From Odiellus spinosus (taxonomy: Eukaryota > Arthropoda > Arachnida > Opiliones > Phalangiidae), in contig CAWUCO010000001.1 in assembly GCA_963920705.1 (NCBI GenBank), positions 2,007,982 to 2,071,981 on the forward strand: 64,000 bases of DNA. Direction: 5' to 3'. Every line of letters begins with the position of its first letter. Positions within the stretch are counted from its first letter, which is position 1. The translations under genes were made by a program, and so were the position numbers. The notes below the pieces were generated by a model. The model was not told where the DNA came from. It saw nothing but the letters and a program-made list of their open reading frames with translations, and ran no database searches. This document shows positions 9,571-19,378 of the stretch, one piece after another.

Positions 9571-10543
9571 CTGCGGTGGTCCCTTCAGTGGTGGGGGCGG
9601 CCGTGGACCCTTTATTGGGGGCGGTTGCCGTGGACCCTTTATTCGTGGCGGTTGCCGTGGACCCTCCTGTAGTGGCGGCTGCGATGGCCCCTCCAGGAGT
9701 GGCGGCTGCGGTGACGACTGCAGGTAGGGTGGGGGGTGCGATAACCCCTCCAGGGGTGGCGGCCCTTCCTCGTTTCGGGGCTCCCTTTCCACGTTTTGCG
9801 TCTCCCCTTCCTTCACGGCAGCTGGCCACAGCCATCATCCGCCGCGTCCTCTTGTTCGGCCGTCTCGTATAAGCGACATCGGCGTGCCCGGCATCCGGAG
9901 CTCCCATGAGCATTTCGAACATATGGGTTGCTGGTCAAATAATTAAAATAAAAGAAAAAATTATACATTGTGATGTTAGTCATACACGACAGAGGATTGA
10001 GAAATCGTACGAAGAAAGCGTGTGAACAAAGCTGTGTTAGCTTTACCTACACGTTCCAAATGTCAGTTCTCAACCGGTTTATTAAAATGATATTTAGTTT
10101 TTAGTAATTACATATTTGGGTAGGACCCGTCCCTTCCGTTATGAAGAAATCCGCCAATACTGGCTCTTTCCCCGGAATTCTTGCTAGGAATTGGTAAACT
10201 CCTACATGTCTCCCATTGGTTGGCAAGTGCCTTAAATCGGCACCTTTAACAGTTTTCCACAAGAGGAACGAAGTTTCATTAAACGTTCCAATTGTGGCGG
10301 TCAGCGTCAAAATTCCTATTTGAATTTGGAATTCCCTAATTTAAAAAAAATATATATATATATAAATTTATATTAAGCTTATAGATAAATTTCACTATTT
10401 TGTAACTAAAATTTCACTATTTTGTAACTAAAATTTCACTATTTTGTAACTAAAATTATTCTATCTTGGCCCAATCCAAAATTTTCTTAGAATATACTTA
10501 TTGGACATTTATCTAAACATTTGAGGTCAAAATTATACTTGCA
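9571..10543 (-). CDS. Unrecognised spliced gene, copy A (3'-truncated)
   Basis: Read on the minus strand. Exon 1 ends at 10543 with AAAT followed by GCAAGT, a GC-type donor. Exon 2 is 10112-10335 and exon 3 is 9571-9930. Joining exons 1 and 2 creates the ATG across the intron (AT then G). Exon 2 encodes a domain of about 70 residues with FNETSFLLWKTVKGADLRHLP and a GKEPVLADFFI segment. It aligns with copy B at 23.86-24.09 kb (FLLWKT against ALVWKT, DLRHLP against DLRHFP). Exon 3 is open for all 360 bases. It starts with a basic segment (RRPNKRTRR) and runs into a Gly/Thr/Ala-rich repeat made of 30-bp DNA units. Phases at the three junctions are 2, 1, 1, as in copy B. Intron 3 is homologous to that of B down to about 9,100, where the F1 element begins, so later exons are missing. 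Function unknown. The kept frame argues for past or present coding. Confidence 0.55.
10388..10456. repeat. 22-bp unit, three copies, in intron 1 of gene A
   Basis: AAATTTCACTATTTTGTAAC repeats three times, just upstream (in gene A orientation) of the exon 2 acceptor. It makes intron 1 about 207 bases long against 73 in copy B. Confidence 0.85.
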
Positions 10544-10667
10544 TTTCAAAAAGAAACAAGTTGAATGGTGGATAGCCTGGATTGGACGATTTGGTGGCTC
10601 TTGGTTTTGCGGACTTGCGGTGTTAGCTGAGTAATCTCAAAGGATAAAGTTAACAAGGATTTTTTCG

Positions 10668-10675
10668 TATTTATA
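10668..10675 (-). promoter_or_regulatory. TATA box of gene A
   Basis: TATAAATA on the minus strand lies about 130 bases before the exon 1 donor. Gene B has a TATA box about 100 bases before its own. No clear initiator is visible about 30 bases downstream. Confidence 0.45.
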
Positions 10676-11331
10676 GGGAAGGATTGAGGGAGGGAGTAAC
10701 TTAGTAAGGGCGGAAAATCACAGGTGCTGTGACGTTTTCAAAATATGGTTAAACCTAATGTGTCAATCCGTCTATACCGATTCTCTTGAGCAGAGGTACA
10801 TATGGATTCAATAAAATAATTTACGATAAATATATTTTTTTTTGCGTATTTTCCGGGGAATGTTTTACTCGGTTTTACTACACAAACGTTGCCATATAAT
10901 AATAATCTATCGATACAAATTACTTGTTCTTTAATTCACTCTGTCTTCAAAGATTTATTTTTCCAAGGGAAACTCCTTATTCTATATTAAAATTTATCAT
11001 TCTTCTGATTAGACTACTTTATTTCATAGCGTAGGGACATGAATGAGACTCACCAAAGGCGCCACGTTAATTTGCAGCTAAGCCTAATTCAATTTTAATA
11101 CTGATCTTTTAAATACTTTTAAATAATACTTTACGATGGAATTTAAAAATAAGTTATAATCTTCATTATCCCTTTAATATTTTTAAAATAAATTTTGTTA
11201 TCATTGATTTTTGAGAAAATAAAATATCTTGCTAGCTTATCATATAAATTACCCTTCTTTTTGTTTGGAATTTAAAAAATTTTCAATGTCAATCTAATTT
11301 ACACAGACTACTTTATATCCTGTGAGATTTA
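10676..11331. other. No gene seen
   Basis: AT-rich sequence without splice-flanked open frames. It contains a copy (about 11,065-11,110) of the sequence that flanks the 11,707 insertion, which serves as its empty site. A CCCTTTAA end motif lies at about 11,165. Confidence 0.5.
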
Positions 11332-11490
11332 ACATTATGTATCAATCCACCTCAAATATTAAAATTCGTTAAATTTCTCTTCAAAACCATCCACTTGGAA
11401 TTTGAGTTTGACATTATGTATCAATCCACCTCAAATATTAAAATTCGTTAAATTTCTTTTCAAAACCATCTACTTGGAATTTGAGTTTGA
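11332..11490. repeat. 79-bp tandem duplication
   Basis: ACATTATGTATCAATCCACC and the next 59 bases occur twice in direct succession with two or three differences. Confidence 0.9.
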
Positions 11491-11615
11491 CATTTTTTTC
11501 TTGAAACGCTGACCTTTATTTCTGGTCCTGCCTTGACTTGACTAACTTCAGCACCTCCTGTAGTCTTTTAGTTTTTTGTTCAAGACGAGCAGCTGCTGTA
11601 GTGTTTTTCATGTTA

Positions 11616-11640
11616 AAGGGATAATGAAGACGAGTTCGAT
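11616..11640. repeat. TTAA/AGGGATAATGAAG end of a small transposon
   Basis: TTAA followed by AGGGATAATGAAGACGAG. An outward-facing partner, CTTCATTATCCCT then TTAA, is at about 11,154-11,170. The motif also occurs inside intron 3 of gene B near 24,700. It resembles the AGGGAGAATG ends of the TTAA-flanked MITEs at 23.0, 34.5 and 38.7 kb. Confidence 0.4.
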
Positions 11641-11706
11641 TTGGAGCATTCAAAAAACTAACCTAAGGTTCCCCGTTAATTTGAAGCTAAGTCTAACTCC
11701 ATTTTA

Positions 11707-12077
11707 CAGGGTTCGTACAAGATTTCGAAAATAAATTTTCCTGATATTTTGATGTTTTCCACACTACTTTTTTACATTACCCTGAGAATATCATGAGACT
11801 AAAGGCAAAAATGTTTGAAATACGGAAAAATTGGGTTCAAAATAAAGTAGAGTAAGAGCTCCTGTATATAAAGCGCTTTAAAATCGACTTTCTTTTGCGT
11901 TTGCAACAGTTTAGTAACAGTTTAATATCATCGTGGTTTTAATCAATTAAATTTCCTTGATATTTCCGAGTTTTTACCCAAAAATCTTTTTCCCTGATAT
12001 TTCCCAGTTTTCATACAAAAATCTATTTCCGAGATATTTCCAAGTTTCCTATGTTTGCCATGTTTGTACGAACCCTG
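11707..12077. mobile_element. 371-bp MITE with CAGGGTTCGTACAA ends
   Basis: Starts CAGGGTTCGTACAA and ends TTGTACGAACCCTG. The interior repeats phrases of the type TTTCCCTGATATTTCC. Flanking sequence matches an uninterrupted paralogous stretch near 11,070-11,110, which confirms insertion. I could not read a clean target duplication, so I do not assign the superfamily; hAT is possible. Confidence 0.75.
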
Positions 12078-13044
12078 ATATTAATACAGATTAAAACAAT
12101 GGTTAAAAATGTTAGAAAAAAAATAATCAAAACGTGATCTTCAAAACCTTCTTTACTATACTAGCCCCAATGTTTCTGTCAGGTTGAAAGGGACTATATC
12201 TCAGATTTTTAGACCCCAATTAAAGTCGCCTTCTTTTCTCGCTTAGCAGACCACGTTGAGTCAAAGATAGCTGTAGGCTGTGCTACATAATACATGTAGA
12301 ATAATTTATATTGTTTTTGTTTTTATTTTAATTAATTTTAAATTAAGTATATCTGTAAATATATTGTAAACCTTAATACTTGTAAATAATTTAACTTTAA
12401 AGTGCCTAAAATCAAATGGGGATGGTCTTCCCCAGTAGCAAAGAACAGTCGGCCCGACTGTAAATATTTTGGGTCGGCCCTACTGTCCATCGAAAAAGTC
12501 GGGCAGACGGGTACCATGTCCAGGCCCCTGCCCTGTTTATTCATTACCGAAAATGAAGTTCCCTTTACCACTTGCCGACCTGTAAATGACTACTTAAAAT
12601 GCAGTCGGTGCCAGGTCGTTTTTAAGCTTCTGGACTGCTCCCCGACCTTAAAATGACCAATTATTTTACTAGTGTTTTTGCGGTAGGTAGATAGGCTAGT
12701 TTTAGCATAACAACACCCTCTCCAGACTAGTAATTTTACCCTCTATTACTTAGTTGGTTACATTTCGTTTGGGTTCATATACAACCCTTTTTGCACTAGC
12801 AATTTAACAGGATTTTTGAGGTTTATAAACAGCCCATATTCTTCCAACCCAACCATATTTTTATTGGTAGTTTTAATACTCATTTGGCAGTCGGTAAACA
12901 AGCAATGTTGCCAAAATGTTCCCATTATTAGCTAGTTCATTAGGTGGGTAAATAACAGAAAACAGGTGGTAAACTTTATACCTGATAGCCAGCTGTGGCC
13001 TCCAATAATCCTGAAAGAAAAGTCACCCTTTGCTATTTATAATA
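12078..13044. other. No gene supported
   Basis: Open frames on both strands at 12,338-12,656 overlap in a patch with repeated CGGCC/GTCGG motifs. Neither has a domain, a promoter or splice signals. The rest is AT-rich. Confidence 0.5.
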
Positions 13045-13166
13045 GGTAAATATATAAAATGGCTTGCTCCACTTGTTTCTATGGCGTCACCTGCCTTCTA
13101 CTACAGTGACGATTTCGCTAAACTCAACAAGTTGAACAAGCCAAAAAAGCATTTTATATATTCACC
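13045..13166. mobile_element. Short inverted-repeat element
   Basis: GGTAAATATATAAAATGGC at the left is matched by GCATTTTATATATTCACC at the right, with a second pairing of CAAGTTGAACAAG-like sequence inside. 122 bases, no gene. Confidence 0.6.
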
Positions 13167-13212
13167 AATTGAATCAATTCGACAATAATAAAAATTAAAA
13201 GATCAAAATTCA

Positions 13213-13218
13213 TTTATT
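13213..13218 (-). terminator. Poly(A) signal after the 13.2-kb exon
   Basis: AATAAA on the minus strand, 21 bases beyond the stop codon at 13240-13242. Confidence 0.45.
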
Positions 13219-13239
13219 TTTGTAAAAAAAACACGCTTT

Positions 13240-13373
13240 TCATTGCTGTTGTTTATTTTGGCGTAGTTTCCGCCCCCCATTCTGGTCTGCCTTGTGCTTA
13301 AACAACGCTTTCATGACTTTTTCCATTTCAAAATCGGTCGCTTGCGTATGCTTTGGCTGTCCTCTTACAGCAC
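13240..13373 (-). CDS. Candidate terminal exon of an unknown gene
   Basis: On the minus strand a pyrimidine-rich stretch and AAAG acceptor precede a frame of 43 codons ending in TGA at 13240-13242, with AATAAA 21 bases later. The frame is entered in phase 1, because phase 0 would stop at the third codon. It is distinctly GC-richer than its surroundings. The peptide has a helical, charged middle (FEMEKVMKALFKHKADQ) and a Lys/Arg/Gln-rich end. I recognise no family. Upstream exons are not obvious. The other candidate minus-strand exon at 16,970-17,044 ends in phase 0, so the two cannot be joined directly. Confidence 0.4.
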
Positions 13374-14306
13374 CTTTAAGGAGTAAAATACAATTATAAA
13401 TATAAAAGTTTAAATTTACTGCTAACGATCATGATTAAATTTTTACTTTTAATGACATTAATCAGAGTCAATTTTCTCAAAGATTCTTTCCCGTTAGCTC
13501 CAATATATATAGGGCTTTAGCGACTGCTTTCCTAAAAATATAATATTCACTTTATCACCTAAACCAGAGAGTGGGAACGTATGGGCATCACCCTCGCGTA
13601 TGCCTTTCAGTTAGTATACAGTTATTCAAAAACCCAAAAAAAAACTCTCAAATCCCCGCCTCGGCGCCTCGAGAGCAAGGCGACTTCAGACCCGCTCCCC
13701 CGAAAAACAATGTATGTTCAGGCACTTTCTAATCGATTAAAAATAACAAAAAAGCTATATTGACACTAGGGAATCGATTTGAAACGGAAAGATAAAACCG
13801 ATGTTCAAATTACTCGCAATTGTTTTCAATGGTAATCTGTTCACGCATCACCTTCATGAACCGATTTATTGTCAATTTGTCTTGATCAAACTTTTTTATT
13901 TAATAAATCGAGTAATATATGTTATTAATTTGTGATGTGAATGTGATACGTTTACGCTAGTTTTGCTATCAATATAATAAAATGGATACATTGACGTACC
14001 ACAATAGTAAAGAAGTAATACTTCCTTTAACAATCCTTCTGGAAACTTTAAAGAAACTAACAGTTTTTGGAAAACGTTTCCTATTCTAGTTCCTAGCACT
14101 TATTAAAGAAATAAATATTGAAGAAATAAACAGTGTGAGATCTCTCTCTAGGAAGCTTAGCTTTGTGCATATAAGCAACTCAAGATGGGATATATTTTAG
14201 ACGGGGGAGGGGACAAAATATTGACTCTGCTCAGTAAAACATCTCGTTCTTATTAAGCGTCAGCTTGCTAAGGCGACTTGTTCACTTTTTTCTGAGCGTT
14301 TTTAGC
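13374..14306. other. No gene supported
   Basis: Short open frames at 13,581-13,763 (+) and 13,896-14,099 (-) have no domain or signals. A GC-rich patch with CCGCCTCGGCGCCTCGAG (about 13,656-13,673) is unexplained. Confidence 0.45.
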
Positions 14307-14334
14307 TAGACCCAACCCTAGTGGGGTCTAGCTA
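14307..14334. repeat. Hairpin around CTAG
   Basis: GCTAGACCCAA and its near-inverse TGGGGTCTAGC flank a short loop. It lies just upstream of two further structured motifs at 14,411-14,502. Confidence 0.6.
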
Positions 14335-14410
14335 CTATATTCACTGCTGCGTCGGCGTTGGCGTCTTGCAAGAAGACGAAATACGTCATCGAATCGAAAA
14401 ACTTTCGTCT

Positions 14411-14447
14411 CCTTACCTCTCCGAGTGAACTTTTAGTTCGCGGAGAG
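14411..14447 (-). repeat. Hairpin of the family-B type, isolated
   Basis: CCTCTCCGAGTGAAC and GTTCGCGGAGAGG pair around TTTTA. This is the reverse of the hairpin that ends the family-B repeats, but no other family-B sequence is attached. Confidence 0.6.
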
Positions 14448-14452
14448 GATCT

Positions 14453-14502
14453 GTCTGACGTCAGAAGAAGACGTCATGTCTGACGCCAGAAGAAGACGTC
14501 AT
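14453..14502. repeat. 25-bp direct repeat with TGACGTCA-like sites
   Basis: Two copies of GTCTGACG(T/C)CAGAAGAAG plus ACGTCAT. Each contains GACGTC palindromes of the CRE/ATF type. A regulatory role is only a guess. Confidence 0.5.
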
Positions 14503-14854
14503 CACCCACGGAGCTTGACCCTCCAATAGAATTCGCATATACAGTTATTAGCTTCTACCATGCTGTAAACGTACATCCACCACAGCTCATTGAAGAGCAG
14601 CAACCGTTACTCGCTTGTTAGTTTATAATGATAAACGAACGCCTTATATAGTATCTTTTGGATTCGCGTCTATTTTAGCCTTCTGAGGTTATAGCTTTTA
14701 CTGAATTGAAACATAATATTCATTTAAATTAAAATTAAAACAGACTAAATGATTAAACTTAATCTAAAAACCAATGTTGCTGAAACTTAAATTTAATATA
14801 AAAGATATTTTCGAAGATATTAAAAATTTTCTTTTAGGTTGATTAGATAAAGGC
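14503..14854. other. No gene seen
   Basis: AT-rich, no open frame with any supporting signal. Confidence 0.4.
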
Positions 14855-15425
14855 GTGTTTACACGGGTTTTCAAGATAAAATGAATTAATAAATTTTAGA
14901 TATTATGGTGCGTTTTCACGGATATCCAAGATAAGACGATAAAGATTAGATGTAAAGGTGCCTTCACAAGGGTATCCAAGGTAAAAATTAATAAAGATTA
15001 GATATAAAGGCGTGTTCGCAGGGTATCCAAGATAAAATGACTTAATAAAGAATAGATATAAAGACGCGTTTCCAAGATAAAAATGACTTAATAAAGAATA
15101 GATATTAAGTCCCGTTCGCACGAGTACCCAAGATAAAATGACAAAGATAATATATAAGTGCCTGTTCGCACGGGTATCTAAGTTAAAAATTAATAAATAT
15201 TCGATATGAAGCCACGTTCACACGTGTATCCAAGATAAATTAATAAAGATTAGATATAAATCCGCGTTCAGACTGTTATCAAAGAAAAATTTAGATTAGA
15301 TATAAAGCCGCGTACACACGGGTATCCAAGATAAATACATAACGATTAGATATAAAGCCGCTTTCACACGGGTATCCAAGATAAATTAATAAAGATTAGA
15401 TATAAAGACGTGTTCACAGGTAGCC
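14855..15425. repeat. Tandem array, unit about 57 bp
   Basis: About ten diverged units reading CGCGTTCACACGGGTATCCA, then AGATAAA, TTAATAAAGATTAGATATA and AAGC. Unit lengths vary by deletion. It borders directly on a second array with a different period. Confidence 0.9.
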
Positions 15426-15912
15426 AAGTTGAAAAACACGATTTGAAAAACACGATTTGAAAAACACGATTTGAAAAACATGTTTGAAAAACACGATTTG
15501 AAAAACACGATTTGAAAAACACGATTTGAAAAACACGATTTGAAAAACAGGATTTGAAAAACAGGATTTGAAAAACACGATTTGAAAAACACGATTTGAA
15601 ACACACGATTTGAAACACACGATTTGAAAAGCACGATTTGAAAAGCACGATTTGAAAAGCACGATTTGAAAAGCACGATTTGAAAAGCACGATTTGAAAA
15701 ACACCATTTGAAAAACACCATTTGAAAAACACGATTTGAAAAACACGATTTCAAAAACACGATTTCAAAAACACGATTTCAAAAACACGATTTGAAACAC
15801 ACGATTTGAAAAGCACGATTTGAAAAGCACGATTTGAAAAGCACGATTTGAAAAGCACGATTTGAAAAGCACGATTTGAAAAACACGATTTGAAAAACAC
15901 GATTTGAAAAAC
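15424..15912. repeat. Tandem array, unit 14 bp
   Basis: About 35 units of AAAAACACGATTTG with point variants (AAGCACG, AACACCA, TTTC) that are themselves clustered, so blocks of variants have spread locally. Three long minus-strand frames through it (15,364-15,760) are translations of the array. Confidence 0.95.
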
Positions 15913-16969
15913 TTTACGCAACTTCGTGTTTAAAGGAATCTCGAAACGCCATTCAAATTGTTCAAAGAGCGTTTATGCATGCATAACAAGCCCCTGCTAT
16001 AGTATAATTCTTTTCAGCCTCTTTTACAAAGTCATGGGTCTAGCTATTCCTATGGGCTTGACCATCTTGTTTACTGTGCTATCTTGGATCTCAACTTCTC
16101 AAGAATTCGTTTGATATTAATATCGAGCAATACTACATTTTGGAGCTTAAAATCTGGAGGACAGATTTTACCTAGTTTTGTGTACTGAAATATCGTCGTA
16201 ATTTATGTAAGTGTTTAAAGTTTAAAAATATCTTAGTTCCATATATATATAATCAAGAGTAATTTTAGCAGTCTGATTCATTAACACCACTGTTGGGGAT
16301 TATGTATAAGGTATAATGAAGACTAATAAAAGGATGTTTTTAATCAACTTGGAGTGTTAAAATATATAAAAGCTATATCAAAACTTATTAATTTTCAAAA
16401 TTGGTATTTTATCCCGCTAAGACTAGCTCAATCTTCTTAGATTAACATTAATACAAATGTCAGAATAATCTAGGCTTATAAAAGCACGTGTTAAAACTCG
16501 CGCGTATTTTCACATTTGTATTATTATTTAAATCAATCATAAGTGGAGATGGTCTCAATATTAGATATAGAACAAGGTAGCGTCGTACAACCGAGTTGCT
16601 AAAACTGCAACTTTCATAATTAACTATAGGCCCTAAGTTAACAAGGAAAATAATAATGTTTTTACTCATTTTAACGCTCATAATCTATAAAAAAATAACA
16701 TCATGTTGGTCTTAATTATCACTTAAATTGATCAGCATTTTAATGATTATCGGAAAAATAAATATTTTTGGCAATTTTTTTTATGAGATTTTTAAGTTTA
16801 GTCGAGCCGATCGGCAGAGCGAGAGCTAAGGCTGAAGATATAGCATGAATTAACCAATATATTTCAAAACATCCATATTAAGGTTGAAAATCTCATTTTT
16901 ATCTTACAATGTGATCATCGTTCCTATAGAAAGCTAACAGTCTTGATTTTAAAACGACACACCTTCTAC
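15913..16969. other. No gene supported
   Basis: AT-rich. Frames at 15,926-16,114 (+) and 16,460-16,681 (-) have no recognisable content. Confidence 0.45.
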
Positions 16970-17044
16970 CTCATACCGCGTTGTCATCCCCTCAAGGGTA
17001 TCCATGGTATCCAGCTGGGGAAGCGTGATGTTTCGCTTCTCCTC
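16970..17044 (-). CDS. Candidate 75-bp internal exon
   Basis: On the minus strand, TTTTGGCAG precedes a 75-base open stretch followed by GAG then GTAGAAGG, so an acceptor and a donor bound exactly 25 codons in phase 0 at both ends. The block is about half G+C in an AT-rich neighbourhood. It encodes a charged peptide starting EEKRNITLPQLDTM and ending TTRYE. No family is recognised. It could be one exon of a gene with long introns extending past this window, or a remnant. Neighbouring exons were not found. Confidence 0.4.
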
Positions 17045-17585
17045 CTGCCAAAATGTTAATTTTCTATATTTCATGTTTTATATATATGTTTTAAGTGTTC
17101 CTATAATTTAGACCATTTTTTCATGGTTTTGTTTACTTTTCTCTTCACCCATATGTATTTTAAGGTGAAGCAATCACGTACTTTTGCTATGGGCCTTACT
17201 TAATACACGATTTTCTGAGCTTCTATAGTTTAATTAGATTTATTTCTTTACTTAATAATGAAACTCGAGAATATTGTGAGGTAACATTTTTGACTATGGT
17301 TAAACTCAATATTTATATTAACTTTAAACTTCGTTAAGTAGTGAAAAGAGAAGGCCCGTAGGATTTCTATGAAATCTGCTAGAGATTTTTACAAGATTAT
17401 ATTGCGTAATTGGCTAGACTTTTATTTAATTAGCTTTAACATCAAAGTCGACGTTATAATTCAGGAATAACTAACCGTACTACAGTTGAAGTAAACGATA
17501 AAATGAGAAAAAAAAAAAAACATTTGTATATATTGTTTTTTTTTATGTTACGTTGGTAGTTTTTTTTCTTGCACCTATTTTTCTG
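17045..17585. other. No gene seen; upstream part of the copia LTR likely begins here
   Basis: AT-rich with A- and T-runs. The left edge of the 5' LTR could not be fixed because the matching 3' LTR is absent from the window. Confidence 0.35.
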
Positions 17586-17723
17586 TATAAATACTCGTTC
17601 ATCTTGTAATAACGGGTTAGTTCATGTTTTAATAATCAATGTTTTAACTTCTATTATATTTCTGAATAAATACAAGTTTGTTACTTAGTTCATCTAATGT
17701 CGTAATTATATCAGACCTCAACA
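17586..17723 (+). mobile_element. Copia-type 5' LTR, right part
   Basis: Contains TATAAATA (17586-17593) as the likely retrotransposon promoter. It ends in AACA at 17723, immediately before the primer-binding site. The LTR start is unknown. Confidence 0.6.
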
Positions 17724-17738
17724 GGTTATGGGCCCAGC
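17724..17738 (+). other. Copia primer-binding site
   Basis: GGTTATGGGCCCAGC directly follows the LTR end. Copia is known to prime from an internal fragment of initiator-Met tRNA with this kind of site (GGTTATGGGCCCAG in Drosophila copia), so this identifies the class independently of the protein. Confidence 0.8.
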
Positions 17739-17788
17739 ACGCTTCCACTGCGCAAAACATCCTGTTCTGTATCCTGATAGTATCCTGA

Positions 17789-19378
17789 TTGCATCCTGAT
17801 TGTGATACTTGTATCTTTACAATATCCTGTTCTGCAATGGAAGGATTATTACGACATGACATTGAAAAACTGACTGGCCACGAAAATTGGCGGAGCTGGA
17901 AGCGACAAGTGGTCGACGTTCTCACCATGCGAGACGTCTTTGAAATTGTTACCGGCGAATGGGTCGAACCATCCTCCAGCAGCAGAGGCAGCAGTTACAG
18001 CACTAACTTCGTATGTTTAAAAAAAAAGAAGTTTCGAGTAGCATTCAGTACCGCCAGAACTGTTATTTGGTCAGCACTCGCCAACAAGGTTCAAAATATG
18101 ATTACGAATTGCGATGAGCCTAAAGACATGTGGGATAAACTGTTGGAAATTTTTGAACAGAAATCAGCGAATCGTCTTAGGAAGCTTCTGGCACAACTAA
18201 TGAGAAGCACGAAATCCGTTGATGTCGACATGGCAACTCACTTGGCTGAAATGAGGTCTTTATGGGCAGATATCCTCACAACAGCCAAGAAAGAAAAGGA
18301 CGTTTCGTTTGACGACTGTATACTCATCGCTTGCATCTTTGAATCGTCGCCACAGGACGAATATAGAGAGTTTGGAATGCTTTGGGACACTTTACCGGAA
18401 GAAAAACAAACCGTCGCTGAACTGGAACGACTTCTAATTGGCCGTGCAACGCGGGACGGCGGTACCTTTGATGAATCATCAGGGTTAGTCGCTCGAAGAG
18501 GAATCTCTAGCACACAGACGTCCAGTACAAATGACAGGAAGAAGAAGTCTTACATCAGAAAACGTCAGAAGAGATGTTTTAATTGCGGTGACCCTGGTCA
18601 TTTTTATCAAGAATGTACTCAGCCAAGAAGGACATTTGGAAAGAATGGGGCTCAGGACCATTTACCATCAGGTCGTAAAGGTGCTGAAGGGACTCATATG
18701 AATGGCGGAGGTTTATTCACGGCGGATGGTCTAGTTGCGAGTAGTACCTCAGAAACAAATTGGTACTTCGACTCTGGAGCTACACAGCGCATAACTAATG
18801 ACGCAAGCAAGTTCATTCGTTTCCGAAAATTTGATTCTCCGGCGTCACTTCAAGTCGGAAACAAGGAACAGATGACCGCTGATGGGGAAGGAGACATAGC
18901 CGTTATGCTTTATATTGGCAAGAAGAAGTATCGTGAAGTCATTCACAATGTTTGGTACATCAACGGGTTCGCATGCAATGTTTTTTCATTGAGAAGCGCC
19001 ATGAAGAGAAATCAGCAATTGGAGTTTTTTGCTACGGCTAATTCCTGTGGCTTGTATGAAAATGTCAAAGGGAGAAAACAGCTTCGAATCCCAGGAAAAG
19101 TTGAAGCCCTATTTCGTTTGGATCTCATGGTAGAAACGCCAGAAAACTCTGTGCATCTGGTTGAAGATACCAGAAATAACAAAAAAGCTAATCTCCAGAT
19201 ATGGCATGAACGACTCGGACACCAAGACAAGCGTCACGTTTCTACGACACTGAAGAGTCTCGGTTATGAAATAATCGAAGAAAAGACAGATCAGTTTTGC
19301 GATGGTTGCGTTTTTGGAAAAATGAATCGTCATAGCTTTGGCACAAGAGTGGAGAAAGCAACCAAACCAGGCTCATGA
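17789..19378 (+). pseudogene. Ty1/copia Gag-Pol, 5' half only
   Basis: An uninterrupted 529-residue frame. In order: an N-terminal copia-type Gag domain, a CCHC zinc knuckle (CFNCGDPGHFYQEC, from residue 263), an aspartic protease with catalytic motif DSGA (Asp 328) in WYFDSGATQRITND, and the pre-integrase zinc domain with IWHERLGH (His near 472 and 477) and CDGC (Cys 504, 507). The sequence ends right after ATKPG, where integrase should begin. Integrase, reverse transcriptase, RNase H and 3' LTR are all missing, out of a usual 1,300 or more residues. At that point the DNA passes abruptly into a Polinton capsid gene. The absence of stops in the retained half suggests a young break. A primer site and TATA box precede it, so transcription through the junction is conceivable. 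Confidence 0.9.

Noticed and set aside
9576-9872. 98-residue plus-strand frame
   Set aside because: Antisense of exon 3 of gene A; the minus strand has matching splice sites and a paralogue, the plus strand has neither.
15364-15760. Three overlapping minus-strand frames of 110-124 residues
   Set aside because: They are the three phases of a 14-bp tandem repeat, whose period is not a multiple of three and which happens to lack stops. No start context, domain or composition supports coding.
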